A stretch of DNA of 64,000 nt from Methanosaeta sp. PtaU1.Bin112 (GTDB taxonomy: Archaea; Halobacteriota; Methanosarcinia; Methanotrichales; Methanotrichaceae), in NCBI GenBank assembly GCA_002067705.1, contig MVRL01000089.1:1-64000 (forward strand). The letters are read 5' to 3'. This document shows positions 26,829-35,789 of the stretch, piece by piece. The translations under genes were made by a program, and so were the position numbers. The notes beneath the pieces are model-generated. The model saw only the letters and a list, made by a program, of their open reading frames with translations, did not search any database and had not been told where the DNA came from. Position 1 is the first letter of the stretch, and the number at the start of each line of letters is the position of its first letter.

Positions 26829-27980
26829 ATGAAAACATTCAGATCATGTTTGGGGTCCTGTTTGGTGGGCATGGGCATCCTGACGTTGCTTGCGTTAATG
26901 ATGCTGGTTAATGCTGCGAGTGCTGGCGAGGCCTATTGCGATGCCTGTCGGGGCGATTCGGGCTGGTCCGGAGCAGCAAAGCTGGATGAGATAGGAAATA
27001 CCAATGCAGCGAGCACGACGGTCATGCCTGGCCTGAGCACTGCTCAGAAGAACCGGGTAGGAATTTGGAAGCAGCCCCTCACCGGTTTCAGTAACGCCGA
27101 CAGCTCAAAAGAGAACAATTCCATGCAGGAAATTGTGCCGGTGAATAACACAACTGTGACTGTGGCAAAGAAGGCAGCGACCCGGAAAATCGATGAAGCA
27201 AGCATGCCCATTGTGCGCAGCGAGAAGGCAATTGGTATGCTCGCGCCCGTTGATGAGCCAACCGGCTCAGCCATACTGCTCGATATCAGCGAGGAGGCTA
27301 AAGAGCACATTGCTGGATCTGTTGCCATTCCTTACACCAATTTCCTTGTCAACGGAACATATTTGCGATCGGAAGAGGAGATGACTGAGCTTTTAGGTGA
27401 TGCCGGAATCTCCCGGGAAGACCCGGTGATCATCTACGGTGAATGCATGCCATGTGGCGGCGGGCCATCACCTGCGACCTTCGTCTACTGGATTATGAAA
27501 TCTCTGGGCCATGAGAATGTCAGGGTTTTAGATGGGACGGTCAAGGACTGGGCTTCAGCCGGAAAGCCTACCTCCGCAGAGACTGCAATCTTGCCCGCAA
27601 AGGTATACACTGCTCAGGTCAATGGAGAATTTTCCGCCGATTACAATTTGGTGAAAAGCGGAACCGTCCAGATTGTTGATGCAAGGGCTAAGGAGGATTT
27701 CGGTGCGGGGTCCATTCCCGGTGCAATATCCATTCCCAACGAGAATGTGGTTATCAATAGCAGAATACGAGATGAGGCAAAGCTCGATCGGGTTTTTGCA
27801 ATCCTTGACAAGGATCAGCCGGTGGTCGTCTACACCAATACCGGCTTAAAGGCTTCTGTGGTCTGGTTTGCTCTGAATCTTCTTGGCTATGACGCCAAAC
27901 TGTACTCCTATGTGAATTATTGGGAAAATGAGGCAGCCTCGGCATCAGGAACCGCGGGCGCAATCAGCTCCACAGATTGA
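26829..27980 (+). CDS. exported tandem-rhodanese protein 1
   Basis: 383 residues. Signal peptide at residues 10-32 (VGMGILTLLALMMLVNAASA), then a CDACRG motif and a linker. Two rhodanese domains follow: the first has DISEEAKEHIAGSVAIPYTNF and the loop YGECMPCGGGPSPATF, with a CxxC in place of the usual single catalytic cysteine; the second has DARAKEDFGAGSIPGAISIP but reads VVVYTNTGLKASVVW, with no cysteine. Thus only domain one could carry persulfide. Location is outside the membrane. Followed at once by a paralogue. Confidence 0.8.
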   Translation: MKTFRSCLGSCLVGMGILTLLALMMLVNAASAGEAYCDACRGDSGWSGAAKLDEIGNTNAASTTVMPGLSTAQKNRVGIWKQPLTGFSNADSSKENNSMQEIVPVNNTTVTVAKKAATRKIDEASMPIVRSEKAIGMLAPVDEPTGSAILLDISEEAKEHIAGSVAIPYTNFLVNGTYLRSEEEMTELLGDAGISREDPVIIYGECMPCGGGPSPATFVYWIMKSLGHENVRVLDGTVKDWASAGKPTSAETAILPAKVYTAQVNGEFSADYNLVKSGTVQIVDARAKEDFGAGSIPGAISIPNENVVINSRIRDEAKLDRVFAILDKDQPVVVYTNTGLKASVVWFALNLLGYDAKLYSYVNYWENEAASASGTAGAISSTD

Positions 27981-28000
27981 GCCAAATTGAGGCAAAGGCT

Positions 28001-29560
28001 ATGAAGATATCTCGAATGGCCGCAATCCTTCTGCTCATGGCGGCGATATTTGCAGGGGGTGTCGTCTTTGGCGCCAATGGGGAATGTATCCTCTGCAAAG
28101 GTGGAACTGCTGGCAATCAACAGGATGTGCTCAATAACGAGTATGCGATATTCATGGGCAATGAAAATGCCAGCGAAGAGGTAATGATCAACACAGGCGG
28201 CTTGGTCAATCCCCGTTATAATCGAGAGAATAATCCCCTCTTGCAGTCCAAAGATGCCGATGATTCTACTGCAAAGCAGGCGGATGACCAGGACAGCTCG
28301 ACCGCGGGCAGCGATGCGATTCCGAGGGGTGCAGGCTTTGCCTCTATGTTGGCGTCGTTTGATAGCATCAACCGCTCTGACATCATCCTGGACATCAGCC
28401 CCAATGCCACAGAGTATATCCCTGGCTCTATCAATATTCCCTACACACAGTTCGTGGAAAAGGATGGGACTCTTAAATCGGTATCAAAGCTGGCTTCCAT
28501 CCTCGGAAAAGCAGGTATCAGTGAAACGGATTCCGTGAAGATCACCGGCGAGTGCCAGCCGTGCGGCGGCGGGCCTTCAGCAGCAGCGTTTGGATATGCG
28601 GTTGTGAAATATGTCGGCCAAAAGGATGTTAAGATGCTTGATGGGGGTATCGATGAGTGGGTGGCGGAAGGAAGGCCCACAACATCAACGCCAGTAGTGC
28701 TGCCACCCAGAGTGTATATTGCCACAATTGACGCCGATCTGATTGCTACCTACGAATTCGTGAATAGCGGGACGCCGCAGATAATTGATGCAAGATCTAA
28801 AGCCGAATTTGATGCGGGGTCGATACCGGGTTCAATCAATCTCCCTTACGACAGAGTGCTCGATGGAAAAAGGCTGAAAGATGAGGCCGAATTAAGGGAA
28901 TTGTTCTCTTCCATTCGAATGCAAAAGCCCGTAGTAGTATACACCAATACCGGCGTAAAGGCCTCAATGGTCTGGGTTGCCCTGGGCCTTCTCGGCTATG
29001 ATGCCAGGATTTATACCTGGCTTGATTGGACCGCCAATTTGCCTCGGTTGAATATCGCCTTGCAGGAGGCTTATGCCCAACCCAATCCGGCCAAGATCGG
29101 AGATGTTGTCCAGATAACAGCGGTCTTCGAAGAATTGAACCGCAGCTCATCTCGGCCGACGCAGGATGCCGGCCTGAACGGCAACGAGACTGTTTTGACC
29201 ATCAAAGGCTGTGCAACCTGTGGATTCGGCTCGCCTCAGGGATATGCCGACCTGAGCAGCAATGATGGAATGGTGAAGATCGGCGCTACAACTCAGGACC
29301 AGAGAGCTGCGGCGGCAAAAGTCTTCACGGTATCGGCTCAATTGATCAGTCCGTCTGGAGACACAGTCTCGCGGGTCGTAATGAAACGAATCAAATCCGA
29401 CAGCGATGTGTTTGTGGGAATTTGGAATGCCAATGTAGCGGCTGGCACTTACAGGGTCGATATCGTAGCCGCTTTAGGGGAGATCACCGAAACCTTCCCG
29501 GATGCCTTGAAGATCCAGGTTGTCAGCACCAGTAAATATAAGAATCTTGAGAAAGAATAA
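28001..29560 (+). CDS. exported tandem-rhodanese protein 2 with beta-sandwich tail
   Basis: 519 residues from ATG 28001, which starts a signal peptide (KISRMAAILLLMAAIFAGG). An in-frame TTG at 27977 overlaps the upstream stop. It parallels protein 1: a CILCKGG motif after the signal, an active-type loop TGECQPCGGGPSAAAF in domain one, and a cysteine-free VVVYTNTGVKASMVW in domain two. It adds about 150 C-terminal residues with a beta-sandwich pattern (NPAKIGDVVQITAVFEELN) and a second CATCGFG motif. The three CxxC-type motifs suggest thiol or polysulfide chemistry. Confidence 0.8.
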   Translation: MKISRMAAILLLMAAIFAGGVVFGANGECILCKGGTAGNQQDVLNNEYAIFMGNENASEEVMINTGGLVNPRYNRENNPLLQSKDADDSTAKQADDQDSSTAGSDAIPRGAGFASMLASFDSINRSDIILDISPNATEYIPGSINIPYTQFVEKDGTLKSVSKLASILGKAGISETDSVKITGECQPCGGGPSAAAFGYAVVKYVGQKDVKMLDGGIDEWVAEGRPTTSTPVVLPPRVYIATIDADLIATYEFVNSGTPQIIDARSKAEFDAGSIPGSINLPYDRVLDGKRLKDEAELRELFSSIRMQKPVVVYTNTGVKASMVWVALGLLGYDARIYTWLDWTANLPRLNIALQEAYAQPNPAKIGDVVQITAVFEELNRSSSRPTQDAGLNGNETVLTIKGCATCGFGSPQGYADLSSNDGMVKIGATTQDQRAAAAKVFTVSAQLISPSGDTVSRVVMKRIKSDSDVFVGIWNANVAAGTYRVDIVAALGEITETFPDALKIQVVSTSKYKNLEKE

Positions 29561-29572
29561 CCTGAGCTAAAT

Positions 29573-31474
29573 GTGAACTCCAGTTCGATAGCCTATTTTA
29601 TTTTATTGGCCGGTCTGCTTAGCTGTGCGGCTGCATTTCCTGTGCAGAATGCGCTGGATAATAACAAGGCCAGCATCTGGTTTGAAAAGGAATACAGAAG
29701 CTATTTCAAGCCAGATGCGGATGATGGCCTCCCTCCAGTTATTTATGGTGTGAGCGTGAGTCCTTCGGCTCTGAAGGTGGGTTCTCCCAGAAGCGAGATC
29801 AATGCCTTTGTCCACGACGCAGGCAGCATTGATATGGTCTACGCAGATATCGGAAACCGCATGAACCTCATGCTCGATCTGAATCAGGATAGCCGATACA
29901 CAGGATACTGCGGCTCCAACCTGCCGCCCGGAGTCTATAAGGTTACAATTGTGGCCATCGACAAGGCGGGCAACGCGGCAAAGGACGAATCAGCAACTCT
30001 TGCCATTCGCGATCCCAATGACCTCAATAGCAATGGAATCGAAGACAGCCTGGAAAAGCAAGGCGGAAAAGACCTGAAGGTGATCGTGCTTCACGACGGC
30101 AATCTTAGCGATGTATCTTCAGCCGAGGATCGCTTCCATATACTGCCTGGCAGCGCGATGACTGTATCTGGCGATAAGCTGGAGAAGATCGCCAAGATAA
30201 ATGGTGTCAAGGGCATCTATAAGGATCAAAAGCTAAGGGTATTGGCACTTGCTGCTGAGACGGACGGCCCATCAGCCGTTCAATCCGCGTCCCATCCTTC
30301 TCAGGACGGTTCCTGGAATATCGATGATCCCCGGATGGATAAGGGGTATACAGGTGAGGGGGTCACCGTGGCACTGATTGATACCGGGGCGGACCATGAT
30401 CACGAGTCCCTGGCTGGCAGGATTGTGGCTTTCAGGGATTTCGTAAACAACCAAACCGATTCCTACGATGACAACGGTCACGGTACTCATTGCGCGAGCC
30501 TGGTTGCCGGAGAGAAAGGAACTGGCGTGGCGCCGGGTGCAAAGCTGGTAGTAATCAAGGTCATGGACAAGGAAGGAGCATGCTATCTATCCGATGCACT
30601 CAATGCCCTAGACTGGTGTCTGGAGAATAAAGAGCGTTACGGAATCAGGGTTGTCTCATTTTCCGTAGGTGGCGAAAGCCCTTCTGACGGCCCATCTCTC
30701 CTGGATGAAGCCTGCAACAAAATGGTGGAAAATGGTCTGGTCATGTGTGTGGCGGCAGGAAATTCCGGTCCCGCAGCCTCATCAATCGTCATTCCCGGCG
30801 ATGCCGAGAATGTCATTACGGTAGGAGCTGTGGACCGCTCAGGCAATATCTTCGAGCTATCCTCTCGCGGACCGACGGCCGAAGGAGAGACCAAGCCTGA
30901 TCTGGTCACGATGGGTGTGAATGTAGTCTCTGCCTTGGCCGGCTCGAAGAACGGCAGGAGCTCGATAAGCGGCACATCGATGGCCGTTCCCCAAGTCTCA
31001 GGCGCCGTGGCGCTATTGCTGCAGGCAAAGCCCGATCTTGCTCCGGCTGATGTGAAGAGAGTGCTGCTCAAGACCGCCGATGATCTGGGCCCGTCTGGAC
31101 AGGATAATGTCTACGGCTATGGAGCCCTCAATCTCACTTGTGCCCTGCAGAGCATCAGTGCGCTTCGCCCTGGGCTGTCACCTCCCAATCTTGAAGGGGC
31201 TCAGCTCAACCGGAAGGAGGCCTCGGTAGGCGAGCCGGTCATGATCGAGGCTCAGGCTCTGGGCGATATCAGGACTATAAACGCTAATATCATAGGTCCG
31301 GACAGAACTATGGAGATACCTCTGGATGATTTCGACGGCAACGGTGTCTTCTCTGCCCGATGGGAGACGAGTTTTTGGACACCGGGTGACTACCAGGTAA
31401 AGGTCGATCTGTTGGGAAAATTCGGGGAGATGGACGAAAAGATCGTCCCTTTCCGTCTATTGGAAAAGGAGTGA
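29573..31474 (+). CDS. secreted subtilisin-like serine protease
   Basis: 633-residue S8 family protease starting at GTG 29573, 12 bases after the rhodanese gene. Signal peptide (IAYFILLAGLLSCAAAF), an Ig-like segment (about 45-145), an I9-type propeptide region (LKVIVLHDGNLSDVSS to GVKGIYKDQKL), then the catalytic domain with Asp in VALIDTGADHDHE, His in DDNGHGTHCASLVAG and Ser in ISGTSMAVPQVSG. A final beta-sandwich (EASVGEPVMIEAQA) resembles those of nearby secreted proteins. All catalytic residues are present. It may process the rhodanese proteins or other surface proteins. Confidence 0.93.
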   Translation: MNSSSIAYFILLAGLLSCAAAFPVQNALDNNKASIWFEKEYRSYFKPDADDGLPPVIYGVSVSPSALKVGSPRSEINAFVHDAGSIDMVYADIGNRMNLMLDLNQDSRYTGYCGSNLPPGVYKVTIVAIDKAGNAAKDESATLAIRDPNDLNSNGIEDSLEKQGGKDLKVIVLHDGNLSDVSSAEDRFHILPGSAMTVSGDKLEKIAKINGVKGIYKDQKLRVLALAAETDGPSAVQSASHPSQDGSWNIDDPRMDKGYTGEGVTVALIDTGADHDHESLAGRIVAFRDFVNNQTDSYDDNGHGTHCASLVAGEKGTGVAPGAKLVVIKVMDKEGACYLSDALNALDWCLENKERYGIRVVSFSVGGESPSDGPSLLDEACNKMVENGLVMCVAAGNSGPAASSIVIPGDAENVITVGAVDRSGNIFELSSRGPTAEGETKPDLVTMGVNVVSALAGSKNGRSSISGTSMAVPQVSGAVALLLQAKPDLAPADVKRVLLKTADDLGPSGQDNVYGYGALNLTCALQSISALRPGLSPPNLEGAQLNRKEASVGEPVMIEAQALGDIRTINANIIGPDRTMEIPLDDFDGNGVFSARWETSFWTPGDYQVKVDLLGKFGEMDEKIVPFRLLEKE

Positions 31475-31481
31475 AGCTGGT

Positions 31482-32069
31482 ATGTCTTTAGCCTGGCAGG
31501 ATATCTCTCGTTTCGGCAGGAAATTGGTCCAATCCGGTCTTACGAACTCCCGATTTGGAAATATCAGCATTTTGCGAGATGATCGGATATTTATAACCAG
31601 TACAGGCAGCATGCTTGACGAGCTGGATGAGGCAATGGTTGTGGTGGTGGATTTAAGCCGTTCCTGCGATCTGGATCGCATCGCCAGCAGTGAGACCTGT
31701 GTTCATCGGGCCGTCTACCAAAGCACCGCATATGCAGCCATAATTCACACACACTCTCCCTATGCGGTGGCGCTCTCTATATTGGAGCGAGAGGCAGTAG
31801 AGCCGATCGATAGCGAAGGCAGGTTATTCCTGGGAAAAATGCCGATTGTGGAGGGCCAAATCGGTACAGATGAACTGGCTATGGCAGCATCGGCTGCATT
31901 GCACGATCATAAGGCATGCATTGCTCGCGGCCACGGCGTTTTTGCTGCCGGCAATAGTCTCGGCGATGCTTATACGGCAGCCTGTATGGCAGAGCATAGC
32001 GCCCAGGTGAGATATCTTGTAAAAACCTATCCGGGGGAAAAATTTATATCTTCTCCCTCACTTCAATAA
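31482..32069 (+). CDS. class II aldolase family protein (FucA-like)
   Basis: 195-residue zinc-dependent aldolase/epimerase family member. Zinc-site histidines are visible in IIHTHSPYA and in ARGHGVFAAG, with the phosphate-binding TSRFGNISIL and TSTGSML. Archaeal homologues have been studied as fuculose-1-phosphate aldolases proposed to make lactaldehyde for coenzyme F420. The start follows GGAGTGAAGCTGGT. It is 7 bases after the subtilase stop but is functionally unrelated to it as far as I can see. Confidence 0.85.
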   Translation: MSLAWQDISRFGRKLVQSGLTNSRFGNISILRDDRIFITSTGSMLDELDEAMVVVVDLSRSCDLDRIASSETCVHRAVYQSTAYAAIIHTHSPYAVALSILEREAVEPIDSEGRLFLGKMPIVEGQIGTDELAMAASAALHDHKACIARGHGVFAAGNSLGDAYTAACMAEHSAQVRYLVKTYPGEKFISSPSLQ

Positions 32070-32225
32070 TTTGAGCGGGTAATCCTAGTTTTTGAAATCC
32101 ACACTGAACCCCCCACTCTCCTACCCGCTCTCTTAAAATTTAAATAGGATGTTCTAGGCGCAAGATCCTCTATTCTCCAAGCAGTTGTCAAAAGATCTAT
32201 TAATGCTGCATGCCAATGACAGCTT

Positions 32226-33338
32226 ATGAAATCCTCTCTGGAGCTAGGAGTGGTCATGGGTATACCAGTGCGCCTCCACTGGACATTTTTATTGGTTATA
32301 TTGTATATTGCCTGGGCGTTTGCTTCTTTCAGCCAGACCGTCTACGGAAATACCTATGGTTTCGGCGACGTTCAGCCGGTGCAGATGCGGTGGCTCTATT
32401 CTCTTCTCTTTGCCATTCTGCTCTTTAGCTGCGTGGCCCTGCATGAGCTGGGCCATTCCTATATAGCCCATAAGAACGGAATCCGGATAAGGAGCATAAC
32501 TCTCTACTTCTTCGGCGGAGTGGCCTCAATGGAGGAGATGCCCAGAAATCCTCGACTGGAGCTGCAGATGGCCTTCGCAGGTCCGGCTGTAAGCGGATTG
32601 CTGGGATTTATCTCTGTTTATCTGGCCGGTCCGGCGGCATCTTACAGTGGTTCTGGCAGTGTTCCAGCCATCATGCTTTGGACTTTGGGCATTATGAATA
32701 TCATCCTCATGGCTTTTAATCTCCTTCCCGCCTTTCCTATGGATGGTGGGCGTCTCTTGCGGGCCTGGTTTGCTACTCAGATGCCTTATGTCAAAGCCAC
32801 CCGACGCGCTGCTGATATCGGGAAGATCTTCGCGACCCTTATGTTTCTGCTGGGCCTATCCTCCTTGAATTTCATGCTCCTCTTTGTGGCCTTCTTTGTT
32901 TACGTGGGCGCATCAGAAGAGGAGAAGGCGACCGAAATAAGCGTCAGCCTGGAGGGAATATCTGTACGAAACATAATGTCTGCTCCGGTGCGCAAAGTCG
33001 CTGCGGATATGACCCTTGATGATCTGAAGGAATTGATGTTTCGGGAAAAACATAGAGGATATCCGGTGATTGATGGTGATGCTCTTGTGGGGATAATCAC
33101 CTTAACTGACTTGCAGAAGGTAGCCGAGGTAGAGAGAGCCATAACTCACGTCGACCAGGTGATGACAAGAAAGTTATATTTGATCGGCCCTGAGGAAGAG
33201 GCATCAACTGCCATGAAGATGATGAATGATATGCAAATTCGTCGACTGCCTGTGATCGCTGAGGGTAGATTAGTGGGCATAGTCTCCAGGGAGGATCTGG
33301 TCAGGGCCATCGAGCTTTGCAGAGAGCGGGAACATTGA
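32226..33338 (+). CDS. site-2 protease (M50) with CBS domains
   Basis: 370-residue membrane metalloprotease. Zinc motif HELGHSYIAHKNG (HExxH) near residue 74 lies in a hydrophobic helix, and the third ligand is in LLPAFPMDGGRLLRAW. The C-terminal 130 residues hold two CBS motifs (SAPVRKVAADMTLDDLKELM and HVDQVMTRKLYLIG). Such archaeal S2P-CBS proteins cleave membrane-anchored factors and may be controlled by adenylates. A TATA-like AAATTTAAATAGG lies about 75-90 bases upstream (near 32140). Confidence 0.93.
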   Translation: MKSSLELGVVMGIPVRLHWTFLLVILYIAWAFASFSQTVYGNTYGFGDVQPVQMRWLYSLLFAILLFSCVALHELGHSYIAHKNGIRIRSITLYFFGGVASMEEMPRNPRLELQMAFAGPAVSGLLGFISVYLAGPAASYSGSGSVPAIMLWTLGIMNIILMAFNLLPAFPMDGGRLLRAWFATQMPYVKATRRAADIGKIFATLMFLLGLSSLNFMLLFVAFFVYVGASEEEKATEISVSLEGISVRNIMSAPVRKVAADMTLDDLKELMFREKHRGYPVIDGDALVGIITLTDLQKVAEVERAITHVDQVMTRKLYLIGPEEEASTAMKMMNDMQIRRLPVIAEGRLVGIVSREDLVRAIELCREREH

Positions 33339-33350
33339 GAGGTAATCAAT

Positions 33351-34646
33351 TTGGAGAATACGACGGAAAATACTAAAGAAGCCGACGCATCTTCTTGCCG
33401 ACTGATAGAGCCGGGAGAAGTGCCCGCTGGCTGCGAGTCACATGAAATCGTAATAGTAGGAACTGCCCATGTATCGGAGAAAAGCGTCCAGGAAGTAATA
33501 AGCAAGATAGAAGAGATGCGGCCCGATATAGTCGCGGTGGAGCTGTGTCCCGCTCGCTATCGGGCTCTCATCGGCCAGGAGGTTGAGAAGGAGATCAAGA
33601 TCAGTGAGCTATTAAGTGGCGGAAAACTCTTCTTCTTCCTGGTTCAATTGTTTTTGGCCTACATCCAGAGAAAGATCGGTGAGGAGATGGGGGTCAAACC
33701 CGGCTCGGAGATGCTGGCTGCTATACAGGCCGCCAAGAAGGCAGGCGCGCGGGTGGCATTGGTAGATAGAGACATAGGCATTACCATTCAGCGTTTCTGG
33801 TCGGCGATGGGATTCTTTGATAAGATCAGGCTTATTGGCTCTCTGATTCCTGCGGCTTTGGGCTGGGGCGATGAAGAAGAGGTTAATATCGACACCATCA
33901 CCCAGTCCGATATCGTCGCTCAGATGATCTCGGAGTTTCGCAAGATCTCCCCAGGAGCGGCGAACGTGCTGGTGGATGAGCGCGACGCCTTCCTGGCTCG
34001 CAATCTGCACCTGCTCTCCAAGCAGGGCCGGGTGCTGGCAGTAGTCGGAGCGGGTCATAGAGAAGGAATTCTCAAACATCTGCAACATCCCGAGAATATT
34101 CCTGCCCTGGATGATCTGAACGAGAAGCCTGGCAAGAAGATCACCGCAGTTAAGATATTCGGGGTCTTGGTGAGCCTGATCATCTTGGTTACCATTGCAC
34201 TGGTGCTGATCACGGCCAAGTCCAGCGAAATCATCTTCCAGGCCTGTATCATCTGGTTTGCGGTAACTGGTGGGCTATCGGCTCTTGGCGTGGTTCTGGC
34301 GAGAGGCCATCCGCTCTCAGCCCTGACCGCGCTCATGGTAGCCTGGATGACAACTCTTAATCCCTTTGTGGCTGCAGGTTGGTTTGCCGGAATGGTGGAG
34401 GCCTGGAAGCTCAAGCCGACGGTATCCGACCTCAAGATGCTGGCTGCCTCTGACAGCTTTCAGCAGATGATGAAAAACCGCCTTTTCAAGGTCATCTTGG
34501 TGGCGGCACTCTCAAATGTGGGTGCTATGCTGGGGATGTTCATCGGGGTCTATCTCATCTGGCATTGGCTGGGGCTGAACCTCTCGGCTGATATGATCTG
34601 GGGAATGATAAAGGATGGCTATTCTTTGATCAGTAATTATTTTTAA
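33351..34646 (+). CDS. TraB family membrane protein
   Basis: 431 residues. The N-terminal half has the TraB/PrgY signature (VIVGTAHVSEKSVQEV, ELCPARYRAL, and VVGAGHREGI) with histidines suggestive of a metalloprotease-like site. The C-terminal half has about four membrane helices (VSLIILVTIALVLITAKSS onward). Start is TTG 33351, six bases after GAGAGGT. The family was named from an enterococcal pheromone-shutdown protein; the archaeal role is unknown. Confidence 0.85.
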   Translation: MENTTENTKEADASSCRLIEPGEVPAGCESHEIVIVGTAHVSEKSVQEVISKIEEMRPDIVAVELCPARYRALIGQEVEKEIKISELLSGGKLFFFLVQLFLAYIQRKIGEEMGVKPGSEMLAAIQAAKKAGARVALVDRDIGITIQRFWSAMGFFDKIRLIGSLIPAALGWGDEEEVNIDTITQSDIVAQMISEFRKISPGAANVLVDERDAFLARNLHLLSKQGRVLAVVGAGHREGILKHLQHPENIPALDDLNEKPGKKITAVKIFGVLVSLIILVTIALVLITAKSSEIIFQACIIWFAVTGGLSALGVVLARGHPLSALTALMVAWMTTLNPFVAAGWFAGMVEAWKLKPTVSDLKMLAASDSFQQMMKNRLFKVILVAALSNVGAMLGMFIGVYLIWHWLGLNLSADMIWGMIKDGYSLISNYF

Positions 34647-35315
34647 TTACTTTATGGTCGGTCGCTCGGAGACGACGGCTATTCCTGCATCCTTGATCTT
34701 ATTCTTGCGGGCAACATTGAGCAGAAAGGGCGTCAGGCTCTCAGTCAAAGAGGAGGCGGTCAGAGGTCCAGCGATCAACGGTCGCAGGCTCTTAATCTCC
34801 CTGGCCAGTTGTGCTGTGATCTCCATCGACTGGGCATCATCACCGCATATAAAAACATCCGCCTTCATGATCCGATTAATATCCTGCAAGGCCGCGGCAC
34901 AGATGGTATGAAAGGCAGAGACCACCTTGACGTCCGGAGGGAGAAGCGACCTTGCTTGCATGGCGGCGCTTCCATCGGGTGGGGGTTGGTATTGGAAAAA
35001 CTTGCCGTTGTAGGTCATGGGCACCACTGGCGAGATGACGAGCTGGCTATTGTAGGAGCCTCTTAAGCCCGAGGTAACATAAGCCAGATGCTCATAAGGA
35101 ACGCATAGAACGACTGCATCCGCGGAAGCAATGGCACTGGCATTGTCGTTTCCCTGAATATTGCCCGCTGCTCCCAATTGCTCTTTGAATGCCGTCGCGC
35201 TCTCTTTAGCCTTTTGCTCACTGCGTGAGCCTATGATGATCTCGTGATTCTGCCCCCAACGCATGGCAAATCCCATGCCTATATCTCCGGTTCCGCCAAC
35301 AAGAGCAATCTTCAT
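34647..35315 (-). CDS. npdG: F420-dependent NADP reductase
   Basis: 222-residue Fno-type enzyme transferring hydride between reduced F420 and NADP in the cytoplasm. The NADP-binding Rossmann motif is ALVGGTGDIGMGFAMRWG with the phosphate-binding GSRSEQKA, and F420-site residues occur near SPVVPMTYNGKF and VSAFHTICA. Its stop lies one base from that of the convergent TraB gene. The length is normal. It points to an F420-using archaeon. Confidence 0.93.
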   Translation of the reverse strand: MKIALVGGTGDIGMGFAMRWGQNHEIIIGSRSEQKAKESATAFKEQLGAAGNIQGNDNASAIASADAVVLCVPYEHLAYVTSGLRGSYNSQLVISPVVPMTYNGKFFQYQPPPDGSAAMQARSLLPPDVKVVSAFHTICAAALQDINRIMKADVFICGDDAQSMEITAQLAREIKSLRPLIAGPLTASSLTESLTPFLLNVARKNKIKDAGIAVVSERPTIK

Positions 35316-35430
35316 GCAATTGCCTTTAGCTTACTATTATTTTACATTTTTGTACAGGGAAGTACTTTTTGTATCATGATTGACAGGAACTCGAAGACAA
35401 GGACTCCCCGGATCAAGCTCTTTATAATTC

Positions 35431-35600
35431 CTATTCGATTGTGGTGACGAACGCGGAGAGAATGCCATTGCCCTGGCTGACAAAATAGGCGGTCAGAGCC
35501 GTCACCGTCCCGCCAAGGAGAAAGGATCGCCAAGGAGAAAGGATATTACGAGCCGCAGGTCTGAGCCGGCCAGATAAGTCAAAAGGGATGCGAGTTGCAT
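35431..35600 (-). pseudogene. small membrane-protein gene split by a 17-bp duplication
   Basis: On the minus strand an ATG at 35600 opens a hydrophobic frame (LASLLTYLAGSDLRLVISF). It is thrown out of frame by an exact second copy of a 17-base unit and meets an early stop. The continuation in the other frame (ALTAYFVSQGNGILSAFVT) runs to a TAG at 35431-35433. Without the extra copy the frame would be about 50 codons. The protein resembles a short one- or two-helix membrane protein; no family is firmly recognised. It could be a new mutation or an assembly artefact. Confidence 0.5.
35511..35544. repeat. exact 17-bp tandem duplication
   Basis: CGCCAAGGAGAAAGGAT occurs twice head to tail with no mismatch. 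Seventeen is not a multiple of three, so it shifts the minus-strand small reading frame it lies in. Confidence 0.9.
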
Positions 35601-35695
35601 TTCACGTCCTGCTGGAATATAACAAGGGATGGCACGAGATGCGAAAGGGAGTAGCAATGAAGGGGGTAATAAACGTCACCTCGTGCCGCGAATTC

Positions 35696-35719
35696 CTGCA
35701 TTATCCTCTCATAATGCAG
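35696..35719 (-). terminator. 9-bp hairpin downstream of trm1
   Basis: CTGCATTAT and ATAATGCAG are perfect reverse complements around a 6-base loop (CCTCTC), about 70 bases beyond the trm1 stop in its direction of transcription. There is no T-run directly after it on that strand, so it may be an RNA 3'-end stabiliser instead of a classical terminator. Confidence 0.45.
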
Positions 35720-35789
35720 CTATCACTATTAGGTCTCTTCTCCTTTATTAAGTTTTAGGTTGAAAAACAGATATGACCTCTTTATGAAA

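Larger units (their letters stand above)
35316..35789. other. intergenic region with a broken small gene and hairpins
   Basis: 474 bases. It contains a small disrupted minus-strand reading frame with a tandem 17-bp duplication (35431-35600), an 8-bp inverted repeat GGCACGAG/CTCGTGCC at 35631-35638 and 35680-35687, and a perfect 9-bp hairpin at 35696-35719 just downstream of trm1. The left end is AT-rich promoter sequence for the F420 reductase gene. Confidence 0.6.
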
